Source: Rhizophagus irregularis (Eukaryota > Glomeromycota > Glomeromycetes > Glomerales > Glomeraceae). From it: a stretch of 64,000 nucleotides of DNA. Of this stretch, positions 1-10,864 are shown piece by piece (the first letter of the stretch is position 1; every line of letters begins with the position of its first letter). The stretch covers positions 4,857,501 through 4,921,500 of the forward strand of contig NC_089438.1 in the NCBI RefSeq assembly GCF_026210795.1, read 5' to 3'. The position numbers were made by a program, and so were the translations under genes. The notes under the pieces were generated by a model. That model was not told where the DNA came from, ran no database searches, and saw only the letters and a list, made by a program, of their open reading frames with translations.

Positions 1-383
1 AGTCTTTTTATATCGTATAAATTTATTTAACTTTTCTTTATTCATATAAAAAAAAATTCAAATATTAATATAATTGATAAAAATTTTCATTAGGCTAGAA
101 AATGGAATCAATTCCTAAATGAGAATCGATTTTAGAATCAGAATCATTAACCGCGATAATTTTATTAGTAAAGCGATTTTATGCAAATTACTTGTGATCA
201 GCAATTTTGACGATTACAATTTTAGCGGAAAATCGAACCTAAAAAAATTTTTTGCTATCAGCAAAACGTTATAAGAATTTGAGATTCAGAGCCCAAACTA
301 ATCAGATCAACAAAAAATTTTAACAAATGTCAAATTTATACATATATAAAAAGTTTTTATTTAAAGTACTATAACAATTTACA

Positions 384-506
384 TACCGTATATAAGCACC
401 ATTTATGCACTTAATTCCGGCCAAGATCCTAATAATTCTGGCCAAAATCGCCATAATTCTGGCCAGGGTGCTTATTTTCGGGGGGCTTACACCGCAATAT
501 ACGGTA
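384..506. mobile_element. TA-flanked MITE, copy 1
   Basis: A short non-coding element with terminal inverted repeats beginning TACCGTAT and ending ATACGGTA, and an inner inverted pair (TATAAGCACC / GGGTGCTTAT). A second copy lies at 20420-20537. It sits 33 bp past the stop codon of the first P450. The matching site beyond the second P450 (near 12375) has no insert and reads ACATAGTAATT, which fits insertion at TA. The TA target suggests a Tc1/mariner-type MITE; the family name is inference. Confidence 0.75.
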
Positions 507-538
507 ATTATTAAATATTGCGTATCCTTACGAAAATA

Positions 539-2251
539 TTAATTTCTTAATTTAATTTCAACAAATAATTCAGTACAAACAGTTAAAACACCAGATTCAG
601 TTTTTAAAGGAGCTTCCTTATCTATTAAATCAATTTCATATTTTCTAAATAATAATGCCATTAAACAAAATAATTCAATCATTGCCAACTTCCTTCCCGG
701 ACAGACTCTTAATCCTCCTCCAAACATAATAAATGAATTTTTCTTTGGTTCAAAACCTTCAACCATCCATCTATCAGGATTAAATTTATTTGGTTCTTCC
801 CAATATTCTTCATTATGATGAATAGCATCAATATTAATTCTAAACATTGTTTCAGCTGGCCATTGATAACCTCCTATTTCATTATTGTTATCAAGACATC
901 TTTGAAGTGTATTTACGATTGTGAAAATGCGAGATACTTCTTTTACAATCGCTTCACAATACTTTAAATTATGGATATCATTTTCAGTAATTGGACGAGT
1001 TTTATCATCTTGAAAAGTTCTATCAATTTCGTTCAACATTTTCTTTTTAACATCTGGATAACGTGCAAGATAATAGATAATGAATGAAATAGTATTCGCA
1101 GTCTATTGAAGGAAAGAATAAAACGGTTATAATAATATTCAAAACCAAAAATTTTGTCAAATACTTAAAAATATACTCACAGTATCAGTTCCAGCAATTA
1201 TTCCATCAAATATAATACCACGAATTTCAGGATCAGTCATAGGTCTCAAAACTTCTTTATCATCAATTTTATTAGTATAATTGATATCACGAGGTGTATT
1301 TGCAGTAATTATCGATGTCAACATGTCGTTTTGTAAAGGTTTATCTAATGGAGTATTTTCAATTTCTTCTCTACGTCTTTTGATAATTGCATCCATTCTT
1401 TGATTCATAAATTTCATGTTTTGAATATAATAATCTGATTTATTCTTAAAATATGGAAAATAATGTCTTAAAAAAGGAGAGACGAATTGAAACACTAATA
1501 TACCCAAAAGATGTTCACGAATTGCACGAACAAATGTTACAGTCTCATCAACTAATGCAGACGGACGTTCAGCCTTTTCATCATCACTAACTTCATTAAA
1601 ATATCCAGCCATTGTATAAGATCTTTCACCAGTTAATAATGTGATAATCATATCATTTGTAAATTGATTAAACCATGTAGAAACATCCATTTTATTTCTA
1701 TTTTCATTGATAACTCCTTCTTTAAGATATAATTTATTCCAATAACTCTCCAATTCATTAAAAAGTTTATTTGCTAAATGAACAGCTTCATTAGAAAATT
1801 TTGGTGATAAAATAACTTGTGTAAAAAAATGACGGTTATATTTCCATGATTTATAATCTTGATTTAAAAATAGTCCTTTTCCCATCAATTCTAATTCATG
1901 AAATCCTTTACTATCATTATAAGAAATTGTCTTAATAAATGGATTTTTTGATGAAGCTAATAAAAGTTTTTCAATATGTTCTATTCGACCTAGAGCTATA
2001 GTTCGTGTATTAAAATTGAACTCGAATAAATCACCATATTTCTTATGATTAGATTCGAAAAATTTTTTAAGATTTCCACCATGTCGAAAATATAATTGAG
2101 GTAAATTTTCAAAGAATGGGAATGGAAAAGGACCAGGTAAAGGATTTATACGATTAAAGTACTTATAATAATAATATGTCACATAAATTATTAATACGAC
2201 AACTATTAACGAAAGGTAATCAATAGTATTTTCAAATAATTTCGAAATCAT
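539..2251 (-). CDS. Cytochrome P450 monooxygenase, tandem copy 1
   Basis: Exons are 2251-1181 and 1102-539 with a 78-bp phase-0 intron (GTGAGT...TAG), giving 544 residues. An N-terminal hydrophobic anchor (about residues 10-30) and a proline-rich hinge (PLPGPFPFP) indicate an ER-membrane microsomal P450. The I-helix oxygen-activation motif AGTDTT is rebuilt exactly across the splice junction. The K-helix ExxR (EVSR, about 412-415), the FNPDRW motif and the haem loop FGGGLRVCPG with ligand Cys about 491 are intact. It should be a haem monooxygenase that takes electrons from a P450 reductase; the substrate is unknown. It is over 80% alike by eye to the copies at 12417 and 16926, and a MITE lies just beyond its 3' end. 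The start MISKLFEN is conserved in all three copies. Confidence 0.95.
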
Positions 2252-4342
2252 ATTTTACTATTATTTTCTTTTGCTTTGTAGTATAAAAAGAAAAAATTCA
2301 AAAAATTTTTTTACACTTGAAGAAGCCTCGCTTAATTAGTGGTTTTAAAATGTTTCATCGCTAACTAAATATGTCGTTGTATATATGGTATGGTGCAGTA
2401 AATATAGCTAGTATTGTAGAGGGTCATATTCCTAATAAATTTATTTATCAAATTCCAGAATTAAATTATTCCAAATAATGAAATATTAACTTTGTTTGGT
2501 ATTTAATCGGCACAATTATTATATATTTGTTGACGCAATGATGTAACTATGATACATCAATAAAAAAGACTTTCTCTTATATAACAAAGGGACGATCATA
2601 ATTCATAACAGAAAAATCGGAACGCAAATCAAAAAAAGGAACGTTCAATTATAAAATTCTTTAAATCCTAAATAACGGATCAGTAAAAACTATTTAAAGT
2701 TACCGATGCTTTCATTAGTTTCATATATAATGAACGTGCGAAATATTAATTGATGCGTTAGTCAAAAAAATCAAATCTTTTGATTTAACCCGACGATTTT
2801 CAAGAAAAGGGTGTTCCGTAGATTATGGAAGATTGCACTTGGCAATTGTCGATCATGTAGGAAAACACAATAACTGAAGAAACAAATAATTGTAATGTAT
2901 ATTAATACAAGGTTCTTGAACACACTTTTTAATATTATGCTAAAAATCTTATTCAAACTGTTATATGATACGTATCTGTGGGTTTGTCCCTTTGCGTTAA
3001 AATTGATTTTTACTCCGGTCAGAATCTCTCTAAAATATATAGTGGCGTAAAAAAATCAACCTTTTTAGGCAAGGTTGAGCTCGTGACTGCTCGTCTGTCT
3101 AGTTTTCTAGGGGAGCAAGTTTTTATTTTTAGTTTGTAATTATTCGTATTACCAATAAAATTGAAACGCAATCTTAGCAAAAAAAATTATATATACTGTA
3201 TATTAAAGTATCTTAGCTTAAAAATATATATAAAAACCTTTTTAAAATTTTAAAAAAATATGAAACAAAGAATATGCAATCGAGATAAATTTATTGTAAT
3301 ATTTCATATATGTTTTGAAATTTATAATATTTCAGAAATTTTATCAAAATACCGGAAATAAATAAATTATTTAATTAGTAAATTGAGCAATTTTTAACAT
3401 AAAGTCTTTTTATATTGTGTAAATTTATTTAGCTTTAACATTAGCCTTTAACATATTGATAGGCGCAATATACAAGCTCCGCACATCATCAATTGCAGAA
3501 TCACATGCATGAGATATAATCATTTTTTACTCACAAGTCATGAGTCGCGATTTTTTACTTTTACAAGTATATATATACTCTCAACATATATATATACCAT
3601 CAGTTTTCTCTAAAAAAAAAAAAAAAAAATACTCCCCTTTTTCAGAACGCTCTTTCCAAAAATGCCCTAGAGTCTGAACATAACAAATAATAAATAATAT
3701 GGTTATGTTTTACGTTTAACAACCTTTGTGTTTACCTACACCTTTCCTTTCGCAAGAAAATTCCCATCGTAATAATCCGTGGCTTTCAAAGTCTTTTTTC
3801 ACCAAAATAATATAGCTCAACATTCGGATTTGTAGCGTCTTGACACATATAAAACCTGAAGATGACATGTCTACCTCGATATGTCTGCTTTTGTGTATTG
3901 TGCTTGAGATGGTTATATATCAAATTTCAAAAGATATGCTTTAGTCTCGTTGCTGAATCAATATGCAAGTTCGAAAAAAAAGTAGTGTTCGAGGCATGTA
4001 AAACCTAAGAATGACACATCTACCTCGATATGTCTGTCTTAGTGTGTTGTCATTGAACCAGTTTCATTATGGACATTCTGGGTGATGTAACAATCTTGGT
4101 TTTTTATTCACTTATGCATACAATTTGTAAAATTTTTTTATTATTTTTTCAGATATAATAAGAAAATGATTAAAGGTAGATAGAGAAATATATGATGCTA
4201 TCAAAGAGAAAGGGAGTATGCGGATCCTAGGCCATTTAATGCGAGTTCTAGCATCGAGTTATTTCTTTGCTCTCTCACATTTATGTAATATCTATAACTA
4301 ATTTGTTTATACTTCTATTGTTAATTAAGTGATTCTCACCCC
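2252..4342. other. Intergenic DNA; P450 flank repeat then unique AT-rich DNA
   Basis: 2252-3440 is the P450 5' flank plus the spacer towards the next unit. It matches 14129-15040 and 18638-19440 (5' flank) and 16080-16560 (spacer). The homology stops abruptly near 3440. From 3440 to 4342 I see no gene. A diverged direct repeat of about 180 bp is present (acatgtctacctcgatatgt near 3865 and acacatctacctcgatatgt near 4013). Confidence 0.6.
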
Positions 4343-4560
4343 AGTGATGGGATACGAAAAGGAGTGATGAGAAGATAAAGAGGCATGATGGGAAACGAAA
4401 AGAAGTGATGGGAAGATGAAGAGGAGTGATGGGAGACGAAAAGGAACGATGAGAGACAAAAAGAAATGATGGGAATTAAACAGGAGAGAAAAGAGATAAT
4501 GGAAAATGAAAAGATGTAATAGAAAATAATGGGAGATAAAAAGTATAGAATAATGAAAAG
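4343..4560. repeat. Purine-rich minisatellite
   Basis: Imperfect tandem units of about 18-22 bp of the form GTGATGGGAnACGAAAAGGA, clearest at 4343-4475 and decaying towards 4560. It lies downstream of the stop codon of the short gene at 4624-5213. Open frames here are low-complexity shadows. Confidence 0.7.
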
Positions 4561-4623
4561 TATGTTAATATGTGCTTTCCCGGAGATGTCTTTTCCCCAC
4601 TAGTTTCGTCTAACACCGGCATC

Positions 4624-5213
4624 TCATAGGTTAACGTACCCATAATCAAAGCAGTTATTCGCAAGATATCTGAGGTTCGCATTATGACGAACCTCAACCC
4701 AAAATTCTCTCAGTTCCCGATCACCCAAGTTTTCCTCTACATAGAATTCAATAATCGATTGATTATTAACATTTCTTATCGTCTTGGTGGTTAGTCCCAT
4801 AATCATGAAATTAAACCCGATCGCAGGCATATCATCGAATCCCATATTATCTATCAACTTAACAGACGTTGCATTAACCTTTGATATGTTTATGATTTAT
4901 AATAAAAAAAAAATTTAACTAATTTTTATTAACTTCAAAAGTACACGCGCAAACCAATACATACACTATACCAACTGGCGCAAGCAATGAACTTTCCTTT
5001 TAAGAAAATCACTTGGCCTTTATTAAAATCTTTGATCTGACATGGAATATTTTGATCTACCGGAATGAAGGCCTTTACTCTCAAATATACAATCTTTGTC
5101 GGATCATCATCATTCAATCTTGCAACGGCCGTAATTTCCTTTACTGTAAACTCCTGAGTAAGGCGTTCAGTGAATTCATGAATGTAACACATTGTAGAGA
5201 TTTTTGCGGGCAT
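4624..5213 (-). CDS. Short OB-fold-like protein of unknown function
   Basis: Two exons, 5213-4965 and 4878-4624, join across an 86-bp phase-0 intron (GTATGT...AAAG) to give 167 residues. The joined protein reads smoothly through the junction (ASWYS|VNATS). Features include an alternating beta-strand pattern, a stretch GQVIFLKGKFI reminiscent of an OB-fold strand, then EENLGDRELREFW. It resembles a hypothetical-protein family I associate with Rhizophagus genomes, possibly nucleic-acid binding in the manner of replication-protein-A domains; this is recognition of style only. The C-terminus (YLANN...) ends sooner than I would expect for the family, so it may be truncated or have another exon. 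A transposon lies 133 bp upstream of the start. Confidence 0.45.
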
Positions 5214-5346
5214 ATTCTTTTTTGTTTAAGAGTAATTAAAGAGTATATTTTTTTTTTATCTCACAAACGTACTCATCCCATACATATATATATTTTAATT
5301 CTTTCACTATTTCCACAGCCAACTTCCAAATTCTTTAATACCCAAT

Positions 5347-6709
5347 CCCTATAAGAAATATGTATACGGAAAGGATACGTTTTGTATACATTTTATGTAC
5401 GTTTCTATAGTTTCCGTATACAAATTCCGTATATTTAATAAGCAATTCATTTTTGAACATTTTTTAAAAAAACTAATGTATACGGAAAAAATTAATCATA
5501 CGGAATGTATACGGAATTTTTAAACTTAATATTTTTAGAAAATAATTTTACAAAAATCTCGTATCATAACACGAGATCACGTGATTGTTTATTGTTTTGT
5601 TATGATACGTTTTTTGTTTTTTATATAAACCCTTACTTTGATGAGTTTGATCTTCCGATCTTCCTTTCTGTCTTTCCCTTCCTTCTCTTTTCTCTTGCCT
5701 TATTTTTGTTATTTTTTCTAAATTTTTCTTCTTCTTTCGTCACCCCCCTTTTAAAAAAAAATTTTTTTTTTCGTACCTCACTTTAAAAATTTTTTTTCAT
5801 CACTCTCCTTTAAAAAAAAAAATTTTTTTTGATTTTATTCTTTATTTCCCTTTCTTTCTTTTTTATTTATTTCATAGGCCAGCAGATTTTTTTTTGTGAG
5901 AAGATTCAGTTTCTTTTTTCTTTTTTGTAGATCAGTTTGGGAGTCCTTTCCTTTTGTAGGATTGTTTAGGATTTTTTTCTTTTTTTAGGTCAGTTCAAAT
6001 TTTCTTTTTTTTTTTTTGTAAGTTGGGTTCAGATTCTTTTCTCTTTGTAGGTTGTTTCAGTTTTGTTGCTTCAGAGTCTTCTTTTCTTGTAGGTCAGTTT
6101 TGGATTTATTTTGTTGTTTTGGTTTCTTTTTCATCAGATGCTTCATAATTCTTTTCATTTATATAGGTCAGACATTCTGGAGTTCTCTTTCTTTTTTTGT
6201 AGGAATGCTGACCTTTGGTGACTTGGACGATTACGATTGCAGATACTATATGAAGGGGGTTTTTGTTTCCAATTAAGTTAGACGTTCTTATGTTTCTTTT
6301 TTTTGTTTTTTTTAGGTTGTTTGACTCCAAATGAACCTGAACTTATAGGTAATTTTGGTTGCAATAGGTGGTTTTAATAAGGAGGGAATTTTCATAATGT
6401 ATTTGTATTTTGTTTATTTTTTATTTTTTATTTAATTTAATAAAGTAAAATTAGATTTATATAAATATATTATAGTAAACTGTAATACAAATAGTAAATT
6501 CAGTGACCAAATCGTATAAATTTCGTGATAAAATCAGTGATCAAATCATGTAAATTCCATATGAATTCCGTGCAAATTCCGTATCCAAACCATGTTTTTA
6601 GTGATACGGAATTGTGCATTTTTCCGTATCCTATTATGATACGTTATTTCTAAGGAAAAAAAATCGTATAAAAACTTTATAAAAAACGTATCCCGATTTT
6701 TTTATAGGG
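5347..6709. mobile_element. Non-autonomous TIR transposon with 10-bp target duplication
   Basis: Ends are CCCTATAA and TTATAGGG. The flanks are a 10-bp target duplication with one mismatch: AATACCCAAT at 5337-5346 and AATACTCAAT at 6710-6719. This length suits a Mutator-like element. Both arms are rich in ATACGG/CCGTAT repeats. The interior has no transposase; it holds a TATA-like stretch, long pyrimidine tracts and the acceptor-like repeats at 5880-6345. It is inserted in the upstream region of the short gene at 4624-5213. Confidence 0.7.
5880..6345 (+). repeat. Tandem pyrimidine-tract/TAG (splice-acceptor-like) repeats
   Basis: At least seven units of about 50-70 bp, each a T/C-rich tract ending TTTGTAG, TTTTTAG or ATATAG followed by GTCAGTTT, GTTGTTT or similar. 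Each looks like a 3' splice site plus a short exon start. Clear 5' splice sites are not consistent here, unlike the array at 27978-29040. The small open frames inside are low-complexity and not supported as genes. Confidence 0.5.
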
Positions 6710-6720
6710 AATACTCAATA

Positions 6721-6895
6721 TTAATCAAAAACCCGGAGGCTCAATAATGTATATTTAATTTAACTTTCGAAAAATATTTTTTATTTCACTTCATATGGGA
6801 AAAAGTTTATCATTAAACAAAAAGCCGGAGGCTCCATAGTGTAATTTAAGTTTCGAAAAAATAATTTTTGTTTCACTTCATGTGGGAAGAAAAAA
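6721..6895. repeat. Diverged tandem duplication, about 90 bp
   Basis: Two adjacent copies of a unit containing (a)CCGGAGGCTC, then TTTCGAAAAA, then TTTCACTTCATrTGGGA. No coding content is seen. It lies just outside the right end of the element at 5347-6709. Confidence 0.6.
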
Positions 6896-7376
6896 TTTTT
6901 TTTCATTCATTTTAACATAATTATTTATTTTATTATTTTATGATTAATTAAGATTTCAATCAAATTATTCCTTAAACGTATATGTAGATCGAAAAAAAAA
7001 ATTTTTTTTTTAATGATCTTAAAATCTATCTTGATCATGCAACTCATTATATGGAAAGCCGTCCTTGACAAAAGGTTAATGTCCAAACATCATGAAATAT
7101 AATATTTAGACATCATGATGGTATGTCTAGACATCATGTTTGATATATGTAGGATGATGTTTGTACATTATTTATATGGAAAGCTGTCCTTGACAAAAGG
7201 TTGATATCCAGACATCATGTTGGATAATGTCTAGACATCATGTTTGATATATGTAGAATAATGTTTGTACATCATTCAACATGATGCTCAAGCATCAACC
7301 GACATGATGTCTTAGACATCATGTTACTAAATATAGTAAATTTTATTTTGTGTAACTCATAAATATACTATATTTG

Positions 7377-9952
7377 GGGGTCGTCTAAAGCGGGGCAAAT
7401 CACGTGATACGATTTCGGGATTAGCCGGAAGTATCACGTGATTTCTCGGAAAATAACAAACGATTATTGAACAAAAAGATACGTACTAACGAAGTAAAAA
7501 ATATTAAAAATATCAATAAATCAGTAAATCAGTAAAAAAAATTATAAAATTATAACAGATAAGGTTTCATAAACAAAAAAAAAAATTAATAAAACCCGCC
7601 CATATTTATTGTTTTATTTAAATTTAAAAATTTAAAATGTAATTTTTTTTTAATATTTACATATTAAAATTCAAAATAATTTTAATCGAGGCTAAGCCTA
7701 TACAATTTTAATATAACCCGAATACTAAATGTTAATATATAATTCTACGTTTTTTCGTTTGAATTATCATCAAAATGCGAGATAATCGGATTCACAGTAG
7801 CTTCTAACATAGAAATGAAAGATTGCGTCCTCTCGGCATCACCTGTCTCTTCAACACGCCAATACCTGTCATGCATTCTTTCGGTTAATTCACCCACAGC
7901 AATTCTTTGATCTTCAGCTCTTTTCTGTTACTCCGTTTGAATATATTCTATAAACGACTCTCGACTTTTATACACTTCAAATCTGCTTTCTTCAAAAATT
8001 TCACGAAACATTTGCCATACGTCAGAAGTTAACAACTTATTGCCGTACATGTGTTCGTGAAAAATGTGTTTACACGGTAATAAATATTGATGGTGAAACA
8101 AGCAGTGACAATCGAGAGAAGCCAGACCTGGAACACCTTTTCCTTTTTCAAGTCTATTCATCACAGCACAGGCCTCTTTAATGATTAATTGTTGAAACGG
8201 AAAGGGGAATTTTTTGATTTCTTCGAGAATATCATCGTCAACACCATACACGGATATTTTCTTGATACGAAAATCAAAGGATGCAATTTCGGCTTCAGAT
8301 CTTTTTTTGTAATCGATATTGACAATGTTGTGAACGGCACCTAAAATATAAAAAGTTTGAGTTGGCATGCAGGTGAAATAACAAAGAAAAATCGTCATGT
8401 ACCAATCAAACCGTGTAATGAAGACGTTATTTTCTTTAATTCGCTATGGAAAGATTCTAACAAATTCGTTGATGTGACCTGTAAAAGCAGGGGGGAATGT
8501 TGACGAGCCCATAAGCCCCATTTCTCCGTATTTTTCGTATAATTTCTTTTAATGTAATTTTGTATATAAGGAACGGAACAATGATTAATAGCATCCTGAA
8601 CAAGATTTTCACATCCAATCTTTGTTCTTTTATGCATCGCCACGATCATGGTGTCTCGAGTTTTTTTTTCATTAATTTTTTGCATCCACGTTCTCATGAC
8701 ATGAACAATACAAAGGAGGACTTGGCACTCTTGTTCACCAGCATCTATGCCAAGAAATGTCTTTTTAATGCTCTTAGCTTCGATGTTACTATGATCCGCA
8801 AGTATGTAACGGGGGACCAATGACAATACTTATTGCGGATTATTGTTAAAGCTTCTGCAACTGTATCTGCATCCTCATTGCTTACGAAAAAATGGGTGCC
8901 TACATTCCAACATCCGAAAGTGTCACGAACGTAAAGAGTAAATAGACGCCAGTCGTACCGGTTGGTCTTATGTGTTGAATCTATAAGTGTCAACCATCTA
9001 TGGCGTTCAAGTTTCTTTAGTTGCTCTGGGTGCGCAAACACGGTACCTTTAGTAGATCGTTGGGAGACGCAGAAATTTTCAACAAGATACCCCTGTTCTG
9101 TTAAAAAAGAAACAGATTCCAAAATGTCTGATTTTAAGTTCGAATTCCCAATAAAACGGGTTTCCGTAGGCCCACGAATTTTGTATTTAATGTTCATTAC
9201 TTCTTTGCGCTTCAGCTCGCGCGCATATTCACCAAGATCTAATTCTAACGTCACGTATTCTTTGACGGCAGATGTGATAGCTGGAGGAGGATAATTTTTG
9301 GCCGCTTCTATTTCAACTAAACTTCTAATGACTTTTGGCCATTTCAGCCTATCGACTTCTGATAAAGAATGTGTATGGTTGGGGGAGTTTTTATATCGCT
9401 CTACTTGAACTACCTCTGAAGAAGCTATCCATAAAACTTTAATCATCGCAGAACATACGTCAGGTGGTCATGTCTTGGTTATTCGGCGTTTTTCGTTTGG
9501 AACATTTTCTTTTTCTCAGGTACTTGATTCGTGGTGCTTCATAAAACGACAGGCGAAAGTTTTCCAAATATCACCATTTACATATTCATACGAGTCCCAT
9601 TTCATCCAAATATTTGAAACTAACGGCCACCACTCATCATTAAAAACCTCCATTGGGATTTCTAAAGTACGGTCTACATCAAAAAGAAGATCCTGCTTTT
9701 CGTTTGGTGTGAGATTTGATGTTGACGTTATAATTAAAGGAGCGGGAGCTGAAAACACAGGAGTAACAGTTAATGGAAAAGACATAATAAAGTGAAAAGT
9801 TTTTTTTACTTAGAAAATGAGTAAAATGCGCGATGTTGTAATGTTGATACCAATTAAACCAATAATCGTTTGTTATTTTTGAGAAATCATGGGAAACTTC
9901 CGGCTAATCCCGAAATCATATCATGTGATTTGCCCCCGCTTTAGACGACCCC
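7377..9952 (-). mobile_element. Mutator-like element (MULE) with decayed transposase
   Basis: Terminal inverted repeats of roughly 90-100 bp start GGGGTCGTCTAAAGCGGGG on both ends. The target duplication is TATATTTG (7369-7376 and 9953-9960; it can be read as 9 bp, TATATTTGG), typical for MULEs. The 2576-bp element carries one transposase gene on the minus strand (7745-9785). It is the youngest or joint-youngest layer of the nest. Confidence 0.9.
7745..9785 (-). pseudogene. MULE transposase with SWIM zinc finger, inactivated
   Basis: Read from 9785 down. The N-terminal part (89 residues) ends in a frame break near 9516. An in-frame TGA at 9468-9470 (probably from CGA) follows. The DDE-type MULE core then shows LIDSTHKTN (first Asp), ILADHSN (second Asp) and LLESFHSELKK (catalytic Glu). 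A one-base loss in a C run near 8822 shifts the frame. A likely true 62-bp intron (8402-8341, GTACAT...TTTTAG) joins HGLIG to AVHNIV. The C-terminal SWIM finger is CHCLFHHQ...CKH. A TAA at 7928-7930 cuts off the last 60 or so codons, which stay open to 7745. It would cut and paste MULE ends in the nucleus; with two stops and two shifts it is not active unless the breaks are sequencing errors. Confidence 0.9.
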
Positions 9953-10289
9953 TATATTTGGTAATTTGATCAGCATGATATCTAGACATCATGTCGGTTG
10001 ATGTCTTTCACATCATGTTAAATAATGTACAAACATCATCCTACATATATCAAACATGATGTCTAGACATACCATCATGATGTCTAAACATTATATTTCA
10101 TGATGTTTGGACATCAACCTTTTGTCAAGGATGGCTTTCCATATATTTAACATGATGTGAAAGACATCAACCGACATGATGTCTAGACATCATGCTGATC
10201 AAATTACCAAATATAGTATATTTATGAGTTACACAAAATAAAATTTACTATATTTGGTAACATGATGTCTAAGACATCATGTCGGTTGA

Positions 10290-10738
10290 TATGGCACGCC
10301 AGGCTGGACAGATGTTTAACGTAAAAGCTAAATCATTTGACGTTAACACCATATCATTTGACTTTGGAGTACAAAGCATTTGGCGTTAAATATAAACCAT
10401 TTGTCATTAATTCCAAAGCATTTGTCATTAATTCCCAAAGCATTTGCCATTAATTCCAAAGTATTTGCAAATCTATAAACAAATTTCCTATAAAGGAAAT
10501 AGGATTTCACGAGACTTTTAAAAAGAAAATTATTACTTAAATTGCACCATTTGAATTTTAACCAAATATGGAAAATTATTTTCATATCGCCAAACTGTTT
10601 GACAGTATTGGCAAAGAATTTAACTATAAAGTCAAACAGTTTGTCGGTACAGCAAATCATTTGAATTTCGCAGTTAACCTTAAACGTCAAATGATTTAGC
10701 TTTTACGTTTAAACATCTGTCCAGTCCGGCGTGCCATA
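10290..10738. mobile_element. MITE with TATGG ends and 6-bp target duplication
   Basis: Terminal inverted repeats of about 50 bp start TATGGCACGCC and run to CATTTGACG. The target duplication is GGTTGA (10284-10289 and 10739-10744). The uninterrupted site is present in the sister element at 7175-10143. The interior has tandem imperfect copies of a roughly 20-bp motif AAAGCATTTGTCATTAATTC (about 10360-10470). The shared TATGG ends and 6-bp duplication suggest it uses the same transposase type as the 385-bp element that it sits in. Confidence 0.85.
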
Positions 10739-10864
10739 GGTTGATGCTTGAGCATCATGTTGAATGATGTACAAACATTATTCTACATATATCAAACATG
10801 ATGTCTAGACATTATCCAACATGATGTCTGGATATCAACCTTTTGTCAAGGACGGCTTTCCATA

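Larger units (their letters stand above)
7175..10143. mobile_element. Inner foldback MITE (E2), carrying a MULE
   Basis: Second copy of the same 385-bp family, inserted into E1 in opposite orientation, with a 6-bp target duplication TATTTA (7169-7174 and 10144-10149). The intact sequence of the insertion site is visible inside E2 itself (reverse strand near 10015-10030), which confirms the empty site. It was in turn split by the MULE at 7377-9952; without that insert and its 8-bp duplication E2 is also 385 bp long. Confidence 0.88.
7050..10864. mobile_element. Outer foldback MITE (E1), split by nested insertions
   Basis: The ends are a perfect 26-bp terminal inverted repeat starting TATGGAAAGCCGTCCTTG. 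The target duplication is TCATTA (7044-7049 and 10865-10870). Removing the inner element at 7175-10143 (with one copy of its TATTTA duplication) and the MITE at 10290-10738 (with one copy of GGTTGA) leaves 385 bp. That residue is the reverse complement, with few differences, of the inner copy. The interior is full of the palindrome CATGATGTCTAGACATCATG and variants (an exact copy at 10175-10194). Confidence 0.88.

Noticed and set aside
8560-9294. Plus-strand frames opposite the MULE transposase
   Set aside because: Shadows of the minus-strand coding sequence, which has clear DDE and SWIM motifs.
10343-10690. 115-codon frame inside the MITE at 10290-10738
   Set aside because: Arises from the internal 20-bp repeats; no protein features.
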